From positions 8,800,501 through 8,864,500 of the forward strand of contig NZ_JACHNC010000001.1 of NCBI RefSeq assembly GCF_014205215.1: a stretch of DNA of 64,000 nucleotides. The letters run 5' to 3'. This stretch comes from Actinoplanes lobatus. Its GTDB lineage: Bacteria; Actinomycetota; Actinomycetes; Mycobacteriales; Micromonosporaceae. Positions within the stretch are counted from its first letter, which is position 1. Every line of letters starts with the position of its first letter. The translations under genes were made by a program, and so were the position numbers. Shown piece by piece: positions 16,446 through 24,841 of this stretch. A model generated the notes under the pieces. The model ran no database searches. It saw only the letters and a list, made by a program, of their open reading frames with translations, and was not told the origin of the DNA.

Positions 16446-17125
16446 ATCAGGGCGGTCGACCCGGAACCGGCCTTGTTGATCTGCCCGCCACAGAGCACCC
16501 AGGCGCCTGTGGTGGGCAGACTCGCAAGATTGGCGAGCACCTCGAGACTGATCCGTCTGCGCCGGTAGACCGCCCGGGAGACGGCGAAGCTCGTGTCGGT
16601 GCTGACATCGGGGCTGAACGCGTCCGTCCCCGTACCGCCCCTCTCTCCCAGCCGGCCGGTGTCGATCAGCCACTGCACGGTCTCCGGCGCGAACCCCGGA
16701 TGCGGCAGGAACGCTTCGGTGCCGAACCGCTCCTGCCAGCCGGTCCAGAGCACCACGAACGAGTCGCCGGGGATGCGGCCGTGCCCCTGCTCCCACTCCG
16801 CCAGATCGGCGACGGTCACCGCATAGCCGGGATCGGCGGCGCACCGGCGCCGTACATCGATCTTGACCGCCGGCCGGAACAGATCCTCCGGGGTCAGCTC
16901 GTCGGCGAGCAGCCCACCCGGCGTGAAGTGGCCGGGCGCTCCCCAATGGGTGCCGGTGTGCTCGCCCATGAACACCGTCTGCAGATAGAACCCGTCCGGC
17001 TCCAGCCGGGCCACGGTCTCCAGACGGGGTGGTGGATCGCCCGGATAGACGCTCGCCCTCGCCGGGTCGTTGACGTGCGACAGGCTCACCAGCCGCAACC
17101 CGCCCAGCAGCGCGTCCCCGTTCAT
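16421..17125 (-). CDS. Cyclase family protein (kynurenine-formamidase-like hydrolase)
   Basis: A 234-residue member of the Cyclase/KynB family. The metal-binding pattern appears as HTGTHWGAPGHF, where most members have H-x-G-T-H-x-D-x-P-x-H; here Gly replaces the usual Asp. A later GTDAF...DTSFAV and the end LIYGVLPPS fit the fold. Members hydrolyse amides or lactones such as N-formylkynurenine, isatin or carbamates; the substrate here is unknown. ATG at 17125 has GGAGGGAG just upstream. The altered ligand may mean different metal binding. It is divergent from the MerR gene and shares its promoter region. Confidence 0.75.
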   Translation of the reverse strand: MNGDALLGGLRLVSLSHVNDPARASVYPGDPPPRLETVARLEPDGFYLQTVFMGEHTGTHWGAPGHFTPGGLLADELTPEDLFRPAVKIDVRRRCAADPGYAVTVADLAEWEQGHGRIPGDSFVVLWTGWQERFGTEAFLPHPGFAPETVQWLIDTGRLGERGGTGTDAFSPDVSTDTSFAVSRAVYRRRRISLEVLANLASLPTTGAWVLCGGQINKAGSGSTALIYGVLPPS

Positions 17126-17178
17126 GGCGCTCCCTCCTCCGGCCGCCGGCCGTCTCGTCCTGCCCGCCATCATGCCAT

Positions 17179-17203
17179 TGACACTGTCACGATGACAGTG
17201 TCA
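17179..17203. promoter_or_regulatory. 25-bp perfect inverted repeat, MerR-type operator
   Basis: TGACACTGTCA and TGACAGTGTCA face each other around CGA with no mismatch, 10 bp before the merR ATG. A TTGACA at 17178-17183 overlaps the left arm. MerR proteins bind such dyads between promoter elements, so this is probably its own operator and may also govern the divergent cyclase gene. Confidence 0.75.
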
Positions 17204-17213
17204 TTCTCGGGGC

Positions 17214-17843
17214 ATGTGGACGATGGAGCAGTTGGTCGAGCGGGTCAGCGCGGCGCTCGCCGCGGAGTACCCGGGCGCCCCCAACGGCCGCGTCCGGGAG
17301 CTGCCCGACCGCAGGTCGATCCGGTGGTATACGACCATCGGCCTGGTCGACCGGCCTCTCGGCACGCGGGGGCGCACCGTCCTCTACGGGCCCCGCCACC
17401 TCCTGCAACTGGTGGCGATCAAGCGACGGCAAGCCTCCGGGCGCACACTCGCCGAGATCCAGGCAGAGCTGTCCGGCGCCTCGGAGGAGACACTGGCCGA
17501 GGTGGCGCGCATCCCCGGGAGCCTGCTGGAGACTCCGGCCGTCGCGGCGCCTTCTCCGGCCCGTCCGAACTTCTGGAGGGCCGCTCCCGCCGATCCCGAG
17601 CCGGTTCCCGGTTCCACCCGCAGAGCGCTGGCCGAGACCGTCGCCGCTCTTGACCTGGAGTCGGCGCCGCCACCGGCGCACCGCCCACAGACCTTGGTGA
17701 CCGGGGTGCCTCTCGGCGAAGGCGTGATCCTGCTGCTGCCCCACCATGTCGCCGAGGTCGACCGCGACGAGATCGCCGCGGCTGCCCGTCCCCTGCTCGA
17801 CCTGCTCGCGACACGCGGGCTCACCGATGGGAGAAGCGAATGA
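17214..17843 (+). CDS. MerR-family transcriptional regulator
   Basis: A 209-residue protein. The N-terminal winged helix (about residues 1-85) includes RSIRWYTTIGLVDRPLG and RHLLQLVAIKRRQASGRTLAEIQAEL, the MerR pattern with its two wings. The C-terminal half is Pro/Ala-rich with a small hydrophobic domain (GVILLLPHHVAEVDRDEIAAAARPLLDLL), not a known cysteine metal site. The stop overlaps the next gene by four bases, so it is translated with the VIT-VWA protein. A perfect dyad upstream suggests autoregulation. Confidence 0.8.
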   Translation: MWTMEQLVERVSAALAAEYPGAPNGRVRELPDRRSIRWYTTIGLVDRPLGTRGRTVLYGPRHLLQLVAIKRRQASGRTLAEIQAELSGASEETLAEVARIPGSLLETPAVAAPSPARPNFWRAAPADPEPVPGSTRRALAETVAALDLESAPPPAHRPQTLVTGVPLGEGVILLLPHHVAEVDRDEIAAAARPLLDLLATRGLTDGRSE

Positions 17844-20416
17844 TCATTTCAGTGAACCCGATGGGACCGGCAGAGCTGGAGCACCACCGGACCATGCCGG
17901 ACGCCGGCCTCGGCACATTGCGGACCGATCGCGGAAACCTTCCGCTCGACCGCCTCGACGTTCGGGCCTCGATCAGCGGGCTGCTCATGCGCACCGAGCT
18001 GACCACGGAGTTCGTCAACTCCCACGACACCGCGCTCGAGGCGACCTACGTCTTCCCCCTGCCCGACCGGGCCGCGGTGACCGGCATGACGATGACCGCC
18101 GCCGACCGCACCGTCACCGCCGAGCTGCGCGAGCGCGGTGCCGCACGCGAACAGTACGACCAGGCGATCGCGGCCGGCCAGCGGGCGTCGATCGCCGAAG
18201 AGGAGCGCCCGGACGTCTTCACCATGCGGGTCGGCAACATCCTGCCCGGCGAGCGGGTCACGGTGCGGCTGCGACTGGTCGGCCCCCTGCCGTATGAGGA
18301 CGGCGCGGCGACCTTCCGCTTCCCGCTGGTCGTGGCACCGCGATACATCCCCGGCCACCCGCTGCCGGGGCCCTACACCGGCGACGGCCAGCAGGCCGAC
18401 ACCGGTGATGTGCCCGACGCGTCCCGCATCTCCCCACCGGTGCTCCTGCCGGGCTTCCCCAACCCGTTACGCCTGTCCCTCACGGTCGACATCGATGCGG
18501 CCGGGCTCGAGCTCGGCGAGGTCCGGTCCAGCCTCCACACCGTCACCGACCACGGCGGGACGCTGCGGATCGACCCCGGCGAGCGGGCCGACCGCGACTT
18601 CGTGCTTCGGCTCGCCTACGCCGCCGGCGGTGAGTCCGCGGTCGCCGTCCCCGACGAGGACGGCGATCAGGGCACCTACCAGCTCGTGGTTCTCCCGCCG
18701 GAGGCCAGCACGGCGCCCCGGCCGAAAGACGTGGTGCTCCTGCTCGACCGCTCCGGCAGCATGGGCGGCTGGAAGATGGTGGCCGCCCGGCGCGCCGCGG
18801 CCCGGGTCGTCGACACCCTGACCGCCGGCGACCGTTTCGCCGTCCTCACCTTCGACCACGAGGTCGACCAGCCAGCCGACCTCGGCCCCGGCCTCGCCGA
18901 AGCCACCGACCGTCATCGGTACCGGGCCGTCGAGCACCTCGCCCGTGCTCAGGCCCGTGGTGGCACCGAGCTTCTCAAGCCCCTCACCACCGCCCTCGCG
19001 ATGCTCTCCGACAGCCCCGGCCGTGACCGTGTTCTGGTGCTGGTCACCGACGGCCAGGTCGGCAACGAGGACCAGATCGTCAAACAGGTGGCACCTCTCA
19101 TCGGCACGATCCGGGTGCACACCATCGGCATCGACCGTGCGGTGAACGCCGGATTCCTCGGCCGGCTCGCCGCGCTCGGCGCGGGCCGGGCCGAGCTGGT
19201 GGAGAGCGAGGACCGGCTCGACGAGGCGATGGAGCAGATCCACCGCCGCATCGGCGCCCCGGTCGTCACCGGCCTCACGGTCACCGGTGACGGCTTCACG
19301 CCCGTCGACGGCACCCGCAGTCCCGCACGCTTGCCAGGTCTCTACCCCGGAGTCCCGCTGGTCATCACCGGCCGGTTCACCGGAGCCGTCGAGGGCTCGC
19401 TCACGGTCACCGGGCGGACTCGCGACGACCAGGAGTTCCGGACGGCGGTTCCGGTCCAGCCCAGTGCCGAGCCGGCGGTCACCTCCGTCTGGGCACGGGC
19501 CCGGCTTCGCGATCTCGAGGATGCGTATGCGGCCGGCAACCATTCCTTGGAGGCCGAGATCCTCGGCACGTCGCTGCGGTTCGGGGTTCTCTGCCGGTTC
19601 ACCTCCTACATCGCGGTGGACGAGCGTGTGGTGAACGAGGGCGGTCACCACCGCAGGGTCACCCAGCCGGTCGAGATGCCGTCCGGCTGGGAGAGCCCGG
19701 CACCCGCGGCGCCGATGCCCCAGTACTTCGCCGTCGCCTCGTCGCCATTCCCCGACCAGGCGGCGCCCGCAGCACCGGGTGCCATGCCGCCGCTGCCGCC
19801 GCCTGTCGCGCCTGCCCCCGCTCGGCCCGCGTTCGCGCCACAGCGCGCGCAGGGCTCGCATGGCGGGGCACCTGGCAGCGCCGTCCCGACGTCCGGGGCA
19901 CCGGTCGGGGGCGCCGCACCGACGTCCGGGACACCGTCCGGGGGCGCCGCGTCACCGTTCGCCGCACCGAAAGTAGCCGGAGGTGCCCCCGCCGGGGAGG
20001 CAGCCGACAGCATGGAACTGGCGCAGCCGGCGCGTGCCTTCGCCCGGCCGCGGCGTCCCTCCGGCCCATCAGCCGCGAGCGGGCATGGCGGGCGTGCCCG
20101 CTCGCTACGGTCCGCACAGGGCGCCGGCATGTCGGTAGGCGAACTTCGGGAACTGGCCGCGGTCGAGGTCGCACGGCTCCGCGAGGCGGCCCAGCAGCCA
20201 GCTCTTGACCGCCGCGACCTGCTCGACGACCTGGCCAGCCGTCTCGCCGTGCTGATCGAGCCGCTGGCCGATGCCGAGCTCACCGCCGTACGCGACCTGA
20301 TCGGCGTCCTCCGCGGGGACTCGTCCCTCGAGGACAGGTGGGAGGCCGCGATCCGGGTCTTGGAGGCGTTCGCTGCGAGCAAGCCGGAGAAGAAGCGCCC
20401 ATTCTGGAAAGCCTGA
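17840..20416 (+). CDS. VIT and VWA domain protein
   Basis: An 858-residue protein. The VIT domain (about 15-140) includes ATYVFPLPDRAAVTGM and RPDVFTMRVGNILPGERV. The VWA domain (about 295-460) has an intact MIDAS start, LLLDRSGSMGG, and LVTDGQVGNED. Next comes a Pro/Gly/Ala-rich linker (about 610-750) with short repeats such as PTSGAPVGGAA. A helical C-terminal segment (about 760-858) ends KKRPFWKA. No signal peptide is visible, so it probably acts in the cytoplasm as an adhesion-like scaffold. Translation is coupled to merR by an ATGA overlap, a pairing that suggests a ligand-induced two-gene unit. Confidence 0.88.
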   Translation: MIISVNPMGPAELEHHRTMPDAGLGTLRTDRGNLPLDRLDVRASISGLLMRTELTTEFVNSHDTALEATYVFPLPDRAAVTGMTMTAADRTVTAELRERGAAREQYDQAIAAGQRASIAEEERPDVFTMRVGNILPGERVTVRLRLVGPLPYEDGAATFRFPLVVAPRYIPGHPLPGPYTGDGQQADTGDVPDASRISPPVLLPGFPNPLRLSLTVDIDAAGLELGEVRSSLHTVTDHGGTLRIDPGERADRDFVLRLAYAAGGESAVAVPDEDGDQGTYQLVVLPPEASTAPRPKDVVLLLDRSGSMGGWKMVAARRAAARVVDTLTAGDRFAVLTFDHEVDQPADLGPGLAEATDRHRYRAVEHLARAQARGGTELLKPLTTALAMLSDSPGRDRVLVLVTDGQVGNEDQIVKQVAPLIGTIRVHTIGIDRAVNAGFLGRLAALGAGRAELVESEDRLDEAMEQIHRRIGAPVVTGLTVTGDGFTPVDGTRSPARLPGLYPGVPLVITGRFTGAVEGSLTVTGRTRDDQEFRTAVPVQPSAEPAVTSVWARARLRDLEDAYAAGNHSLEAEILGTSLRFGVLCRFTSYIAVDERVVNEGGHHRRVTQPVEMPSGWESPAPAAPMPQYFAVASSPFPDQAAPAAPGAMPPLPPPVAPAPARPAFAPQRAQGSHGGAPGSAVPTSGAPVGGAAPTSGTPSGGAASPFAAPKVAGGAPAGEAADSMELAQPARAFARPRRPSGPSAASGHGGRARSLRSAQGAGMSVGELRELAAVEVARLREAAQQPALDRRDLLDDLASRLAVLIEPLADAELTAVRDLIGVLRGDSSLEDRWEAAIRVLEAFAASKPEKKRPFWKA

Positions 20417-20973
20417 ATTCCGGCGCCGCCCCGGGCTCCACGGCCCGGGGCACCCACATCCCGGAAACACCACGGGGCACCACGCCCGAGGGAAGCACGG
20501 CCCAAGGGCACCACGGCTCGGGGCCGAGGCCAGGACAGGGCCAGGCACGGGCGCCGGGCACCAGGCACGGGCACCAGGCACGGGCACCAGGCACGGGCAC
20601 CAGGCACGGGCGCCGGGGCCCGGCACGGGCGGCGGGCGCCGGGGCCCGGCACGGGCCAGGGGCAGGACGGCGGCGGCTGGGGCCAAAGCCCGAGGCGGGG
20701 CGGGGACCGAGGGCGGGTCCGGAGGGCGGGGCGACGGTGGCCAGACACGACGCAGAGCAGCAGGACGCAGAGCAGCAGGACGCGGTCCGGGCTCACGCAG
20801 GTTGGGAAAGGCTGGGCCGACGTGGCAAATCGCCGTGGGGAGGCGAAACGCGCCTGAGTGGACGGCCCGGTGCGGTGCATGGCGGCTCGCATCGGCTGAA
20901 CGTGCCCCCACAGCGGCGGCCGAATGGCGGTAAGTTGGGTCACCGGTGCTCGACCGGGGGGTGGCAACGCCAA
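20417..20973. other. GC-rich intergenic stretch with simple repeats
   Basis: No gene is supported in these 557 bp. From about 20535 to 20660 there are short CACGGGCACCAGG-like tandem repeats, and GACGCAGAGCAGCAG occurs twice in tandem around 20750-20780. Open frames that cross it owe their length to GC bias. The promoter of the lectin gene should lie near its right end. Confidence 0.6.
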
Positions 20974-21906
20974 GTGGGCGATGATCGGGGCAAGGATCGT
21001 GATCCGTTGTTGGTGCGTCCGTTCGTTCTGCCGGATGGGGACCACGACGAATCAGCGCCGTCAGTCGCGACCTGGCCGGCTCAGCGGCCTCCAGAGGAGC
21101 CACCTACGCAGTTGCTGCCGATCGTGTCGGCCGGGGAGGCCGACGACTCCGATGCCGGGGAGCAGCGGCGGGTCCGGCCGCTTCTGCTGATCGGCGCCGG
21201 GGTCGCCGCGGTCGCGACCGTCGCCGGTTATGCGCTGTTCCGGCCGGGTGAGGGGCAGGAGCGCTGGATGTCCATGCCCGATCAGTCGCTGCCGGCCGCG
21301 GTGGGGCCTGCCAACTCGGCGAGTGTCGCCACCGAGGAGAGCCCGGTGGAGAACTCGAATGCTGGTGAGGGTGGCGACGATGGCGGGGGCGCCGTTCCGA
21401 CCGGCCCGCGGAGCCCGAGCCGATCGGCTACGGGGTCGGCGGTGAATGCCTCGGCCACGGCCTCGACAGCGCCCAGCGTCTCGAAATCGGCCGAGGCTCC
21501 GGCTCCGCCTATATCGCTTCTGCCCAGTTCGGTCGCGACCGGGAGCGGCCTCCTCGTCACTGGCAACGGACTCTGCCTCGACCTCCGAGGTGGTTCCGCC
21601 GAGGACAACCAGGAGGTCCACGTCGACGACTGCAACGGCACCAGCCCGCAACGGTGGCAGCTCAACGCGGATCGCACCCTCGAGGTGCTGGACATGTGCG
21701 CCTACCTGGTGGGTGACGGCACCGTGCATCTCACCCGCTGCGACACCCGGACCACGGCGCAGTGGCAACTGTTCGAGAACGGGGTGTTGCGCAACGTCTC
21801 GAACGGGCAGTGCCTCACCGATCCCTACTCGGGTGCCCAGCCGGCCCGCGCCGTTGTGGTGACCACGTGCGCCGGCGGCAACAACCAGAAGTGGACGTTC
21901 CGCTGA
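20974..21906 (+). CDS. Membrane-anchored ricin-type beta-trefoil lectin protein
   Basis: About 310 residues. A cytoplasmic N-terminal segment contains RDPLLVRPFVLPDGDHDESAPS; one membrane helix follows (PLLLIGAGVAAVATVAGYALF, about 73-93), then a Ser/Ala/Thr-rich linker and a C-terminal ricin B-like domain (about 190-310). The domain carries three Q-x-W repeats (QRWQL, AQWQL, QKWTF) and paired cysteines, implying carbohydrate binding outside the cell. GTG at 20974 is my choice; the frame is open further upstream through repeat sequence with no conserved features. The ligand is unknown. Confidence 0.78.
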   Translation: MGDDRGKDRDPLLVRPFVLPDGDHDESAPSVATWPAQRPPEEPPTQLLPIVSAGEADDSDAGEQRRVRPLLLIGAGVAAVATVAGYALFRPGEGQERWMSMPDQSLPAAVGPANSASVATEESPVENSNAGEGGDDGGGAVPTGPRSPSRSATGSAVNASATASTAPSVSKSAEAPAPPISLLPSSVATGSGLLVTGNGLCLDLRGGSAEDNQEVHVDDCNGTSPQRWQLNADRTLEVLDMCAYLVGDGTVHLTRCDTRTTAQWQLFENGVLRNVSNGQCLTDPYSGAQPARAVVVTTCAGGNNQKWTFR

Positions 21907-21981
21907 CTCGTCGCAGGCCTGATTTCGTTCGCGAGAACGGGGTTCTGTCCCGTGAAGAGTTATTGATCTTCGAGTCGAGGG

Positions 21982-22512
21982 CTAGGTGGGGCGGCTGGGT
22001 GCCTCCATGTCATGCACGTAGAGCCGCAGCATTGCCGGCGTTCCGTCGGGGTGTTTGTCCGTGCCGGACGTGAAGTCGTGGACGTAGATGAAGCCGCTCT
22101 TCTCGGCGACGCGGACGGATGCGACGTTGTCGGGATCGACTCGGACGACGGCACGTATTCCGATTCGGTTATCGCGCATGTACTCGAGGATGAGACGTAC
22201 AGCTTCACCCGCGACTCCGTGCCCGCGTGCCCACGGGTGGACGGCATAGCTGATGTTGACGTCGCCGGGTTCCAGGCCGTCCGTGACATCCGGGTCGCAG
22301 TCGACGTATCCGGCGAGGCGGTCATCGAGGCACACGCCGAAGCCTCGCTTGCCGCGCTCCGCGCGAGCGTTGTCGGCCAGGCTGTCGAAGTGGGCGGCCG
22401 TCGTCTCGGCGGTGCCGGGGGCGCCGTTCAGCCAGCGAACGGTGTGCTCGTCCTCACCGGCGTTGTGCGCCTCAATGTCCTCGTCTGTCAGAGCTCGCAG
22501 CGTGATCCTCAT
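21982..22512 (-). CDS. GNAT family N-acetyltransferase (RimJ-like)
   Basis: A 176-residue protein of the GNAT_3/RimJ-like type: starts MRITLRALTDEDIEAHNAGEDEHTVRWLNG, has the acetyl-CoA loop YAVHPWARGHGVAGEAVRLILEYM and ends with the NVASVRVAEKSGFIYVHDF motif. ATG at 22512 begins the conserved domain. No clear ribosome site is seen, and the in-frame sequence upstream belongs to an insertion-sequence remnant. The acceptor may be an amino-terminus or small amine; context does not decide. Confidence 0.8.
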   Translation of the reverse strand: MRITLRALTDEDIEAHNAGEDEHTVRWLNGAPGTAETTAAHFDSLADNARAERGKRGFGVCLDDRLAGYVDCDPDVTDGLEPGDVNISYAVHPWARGHGVAGEAVRLILEYMRDNRIGIRAVVRVDPDNVASVRVAEKSGFIYVHDFTSGTDKHPDGTPAMLRLYVHDMEAPSRPT

Positions 22513-22573
22513 TCGAGGACCATAGGGAGCCGCTAGCAGTGCACGACAGAGATATTTGAAGCCCTTCGCGGCA

Positions 22574-23023
22574 TCAGGCCAGTAGAACGGCTTGTTTCGA
22601 TACAGCTCCAGTGGGTGCGGCATCTCTGCCACGACGCGCCGGGCAGGTTCGCCGCGATCGCGTCGACCAGGCCGGCATGAGCGTCCGAGGTGACCAGCAG
22701 GCGCGAGCGATGTCGCCGGCGCGGATGAGCCCATCAATAGCCTCGATCGTCGCGGTGATGCCGGGCCGCGGCGTGATGACGAGGTCCAGCTCGCAGTAGT
22801 AGCGACTTGCCGTGGCTTCGCCGGTCTGCGCCCACCGGCGTAGCACGGTGCCGATCGCGTCGAGGGTCATGAGGCTCAGGTAGTAGGTCGGGTCCCCGGC
22901 GACCGTGACGTATATGTCCTGGTCCTGAAGTTCTTCCAGGTCGTCGTTCAGGTCAGCCGGGAATCGGGCAACAGACCCGTCGCGCTCGATGATGAGGAAG
23001 GGTCCGTCTTGCGTGATTTCCAT
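22574..23023 (-). CDS. Uncharacterised small protein with an insertion-sequence-derived end
   Basis: A 149-residue frame starting at ATG 23023. Residues 1-107 look like a genuine soluble domain (MEITQDGPFLIIERDG, then TYYLSLMTLDAIGTVLRRW and YYCELDLVITPRPGI). The final 42 residues are low-quality Arg/Pro-rich sequence. They are the wrong frame of an IS256-type transposase piece at 22608-22700. The original C-terminus has therefore probably been replaced, and the gene may be a pseudogene. I do not recognise the N-terminal domain. Confidence 0.5.
   Translation of the reverse strand: MEITQDGPFLIIERDGSVARFPADLNDDLEELQDQDIYVTVAGDPTYYLSLMTLDAIGTVLRRWAQTGEATASRYYCELDLVITPRPGITATIEAIDGLIRAGDIARACWSPRTLMPAWSTRSRRTCPARRGRDAAPTGAVSKQAVLLA
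22608..22700 (-). mobile_element. Remnant of an IS256-family (mutator-type) transposase
   Basis: One minus-strand frame reads LLVTSDAHAGLVDAIAANL then PGASWQRCRTHW. This is the conserved core of IS256 transposases, including one catalytic Asp in VTSDAH. It covers about 31 codons with no start or end of its own. It is out of frame with the gene it joins, so it is a relic. Confidence 0.75.
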
Positions 23024-23502
23024 GGCGGGTCTCCGAGCGACCACCCTCGACGACAGCCCGTGACCTCGGGCCAACCGGCGACACCACGCTCGAACAGCCG
23101 AAGGGCGGGACGCCCCACGCGCTGGCCAGAGGCCACTGGCCACCGACGTCAACCCGGACGAAAACTGCGCCGGTGACAGCACGCCCGAGCGGTCGGCCGG
23201 TCGCCCCGACACGCCGCTTGGCGGGCGCGGCGAGCGGCGTGTCGGGGCGACCGGCGACGGCGGTGAGCAGCGCGACCAGCGAGCAGCGGGCGACGGGCGG
23301 CGAGCGGCGAGCGGCGAGCCACGGGCGCGGCTGGCGGCTGGCGGCGGTGGTGATGCCGGGTGGCTTGGGATGGTTCGGGGCGGCGGAGGCATGGGAATTT
23401 CGGGGGACGGTTCGGGTGGGCGTACCGGGGAGGGGTTGGGTTTGGTTTTGAAGATCGAATCCCCATGTCGGGAGGTTGGTGATCGCTCGTTAGGGTCATC
23501 GG
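23024..23502. other. Divergent intergenic stretch, GC-rich with a strong hairpin
   Basis: 479 bp between the leftward small gene and the rightward glycosyltransferase. It holds a 22-bp perfect inverted repeat (23196-23255) and runs of GCGAGCGGC near 23285-23325. No convincing gene is present. A promoter for the glycosyltransferase operon should lie near 23400-23500. Confidence 0.6.
23196..23255. repeat. 22-bp perfect inverted repeat with a 16-base loop
   Basis: Left arm 23196-23217 (starts GCCGGTCGCCCC, ends ACACGCCGC) pairs without mismatch with 23234-23255. It could be a very stable terminator or RNA structure, but no annotated transcript ends here. Confidence 0.85.
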
Positions 23503-24831
23503 GTGATCTCCCAGCCGCTTCGCATCGCCCTGCTTTCATATCGGAGCAAACCCCACAGTGGGGGTCAGGGGATCTATGTCCGGCACCTGTCCCGGGAACT
23601 CGTCGCGTTGGGTCATCACGTTGAGGTGATCTCGGGGCCGCCGCTGCCGGTGCTCGATGAAGGGGTGCGGCTCACCGAGCTGCCCAGCCTGGATCTCTAC
23701 CGTGAGCCTGATCCGTTTCGGACGCCGGCGTGGTCCGAGTTCAAAGACAGTATCGATGTTCTCGAGTGGGCGGCGATGTGTACGGGGGCGTTCCCGGAGC
23801 CGTTGACGTTTTCGCTTCGGGCCTGGCGGCACCTGCGGGGGCGGGCCGGTGAGTTCGATGTCGTGCACGACAACCAGTGCCTCGGGTACGGGCTTCTGCC
23901 GCTGAGCCGGTCGGGCACGCCGGTGGTGGCGACGATCCACCATCCGATCACCGTCGACCGTGATCTCGAACTGGCCGCCGCGCCGGACTGGAAGAGGCGG
24001 ACGTCGCTGCGGCGGTGGTATGCGTTCACCCGGATGCAGGGGCGGGTGGCCCGGCGTCTGCCCTGGCTGACCACGGTTTCCGGGGCGGCGCGGGACGAGA
24101 TCGTCGATGCCTTCGGGGTGCGGGCCGAGCGGCTGCGGGTGATCGGCGTCGGCGTCGACACCGACACGTTCAGCCCAGCGCCCAGGACGAGGCCCGGCAT
24201 CGGCACGCCCGGCACGGCATCCGAGGAGCCGGACACGTTCAGCGCGGCGCTCGGCGAGGGGCCCGGCTCGAAGGTGGGGCGGATCGTGGCCGTGGCCAGC
24301 GCGGACGTGCCGCTCAAGGGGCTCAGCGAGCTGATCGAGGCGGTGGCCAAGCTGCGCGCCGAGCGCGATGTCGAGTTGGTCGTCGTGGGGTCGGCGCGGC
24401 CGAAGGGGGCCGCTGCCCGGGCTGTCGCGCGGCTCGGGCTGGATCGGGTGGTGCGGTTCGTCTCCGGGATCAGTGATGACGAGCTTGCTGATCTTTTCCG
24501 GTCAGCGACGGTTGCGGCGGTGCCCTCCCGGTACGAGGGTTTCTCGCTGCCCGCCGTGGAGGCGATGGCGTGCGGGGTGCCGCTGGTGGTGACCACCGCG
24601 GGCGCACTGCCGGAGGTCGCCGGGCCGGACGGGCTGGCGTCGCTGCATGTGCCGCCGGGGGATGCCGGGGCGCTGGCCGCCGCGATCGGGCGACTGCTCG
24701 ACGACGAGGACCTGCGCCGCAGGCTGGGCGCTGAAGGCCGCCGCCGTGCGGTCGAGAACTTCACGTGGCGGCACACGGCGGTACGGACCGCGCAGTGGTA
24801 TGCCGACGCGATCGCCGCGAAGGGTAGGTAA
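23503..24831 (+). CDS. Family 4 glycosyltransferase
   Basis: A 442-residue GT-B enzyme. The N-terminal domain has RIALLSYRSKPHSGGQGIYVRHLSREL, the glycine-rich acceptor loop. The C-terminal donor domain contains VPSRYEGFSLPAVEAMACGVPLV, the E-x7-E motif that binds the nucleotide sugar. It transfers a sugar to an unknown acceptor in the cytoplasm. GTG at 23503 starts the conserved domain. It is first gene of a probable operon with a methyltransferase (10 bp gap) and a barrel protein, so the product is likely a modified glycan or glycolipid (inference). Confidence 0.9.
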   Translation: MISQPLRIALLSYRSKPHSGGQGIYVRHLSRELVALGHHVEVISGPPLPVLDEGVRLTELPSLDLYREPDPFRTPAWSEFKDSIDVLEWAAMCTGAFPEPLTFSLRAWRHLRGRAGEFDVVHDNQCLGYGLLPLSRSGTPVVATIHHPITVDRDLELAAAPDWKRRTSLRRWYAFTRMQGRVARRLPWLTTVSGAARDEIVDAFGVRAERLRVIGVGVDTDTFSPAPRTRPGIGTPGTASEEPDTFSAALGEGPGSKVGRIVAVASADVPLKGLSELIEAVAKLRAERDVELVVVGSARPKGAAARAVARLGLDRVVRFVSGISDDELADLFRSATVAAVPSRYEGFSLPAVEAMACGVPLVVTTAGALPEVAGPDGLASLHVPPGDAGALAAAIGRLLDDEDLRRRLGAEGRRRAVENFTWRHTAVRTAQWYADAIAAKGR

Positions 24832-24841
24832 GGGGAACAAC

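Noticed and set aside
14400-16946. An 848-codon open frame antisense to the metallopeptidase gene
   Set aside because: The plus strand has a signal peptide and an HEWQH zinc site in one continuous protein. The antisense product is Arg/Val/Gly-rich without recognisable domains.
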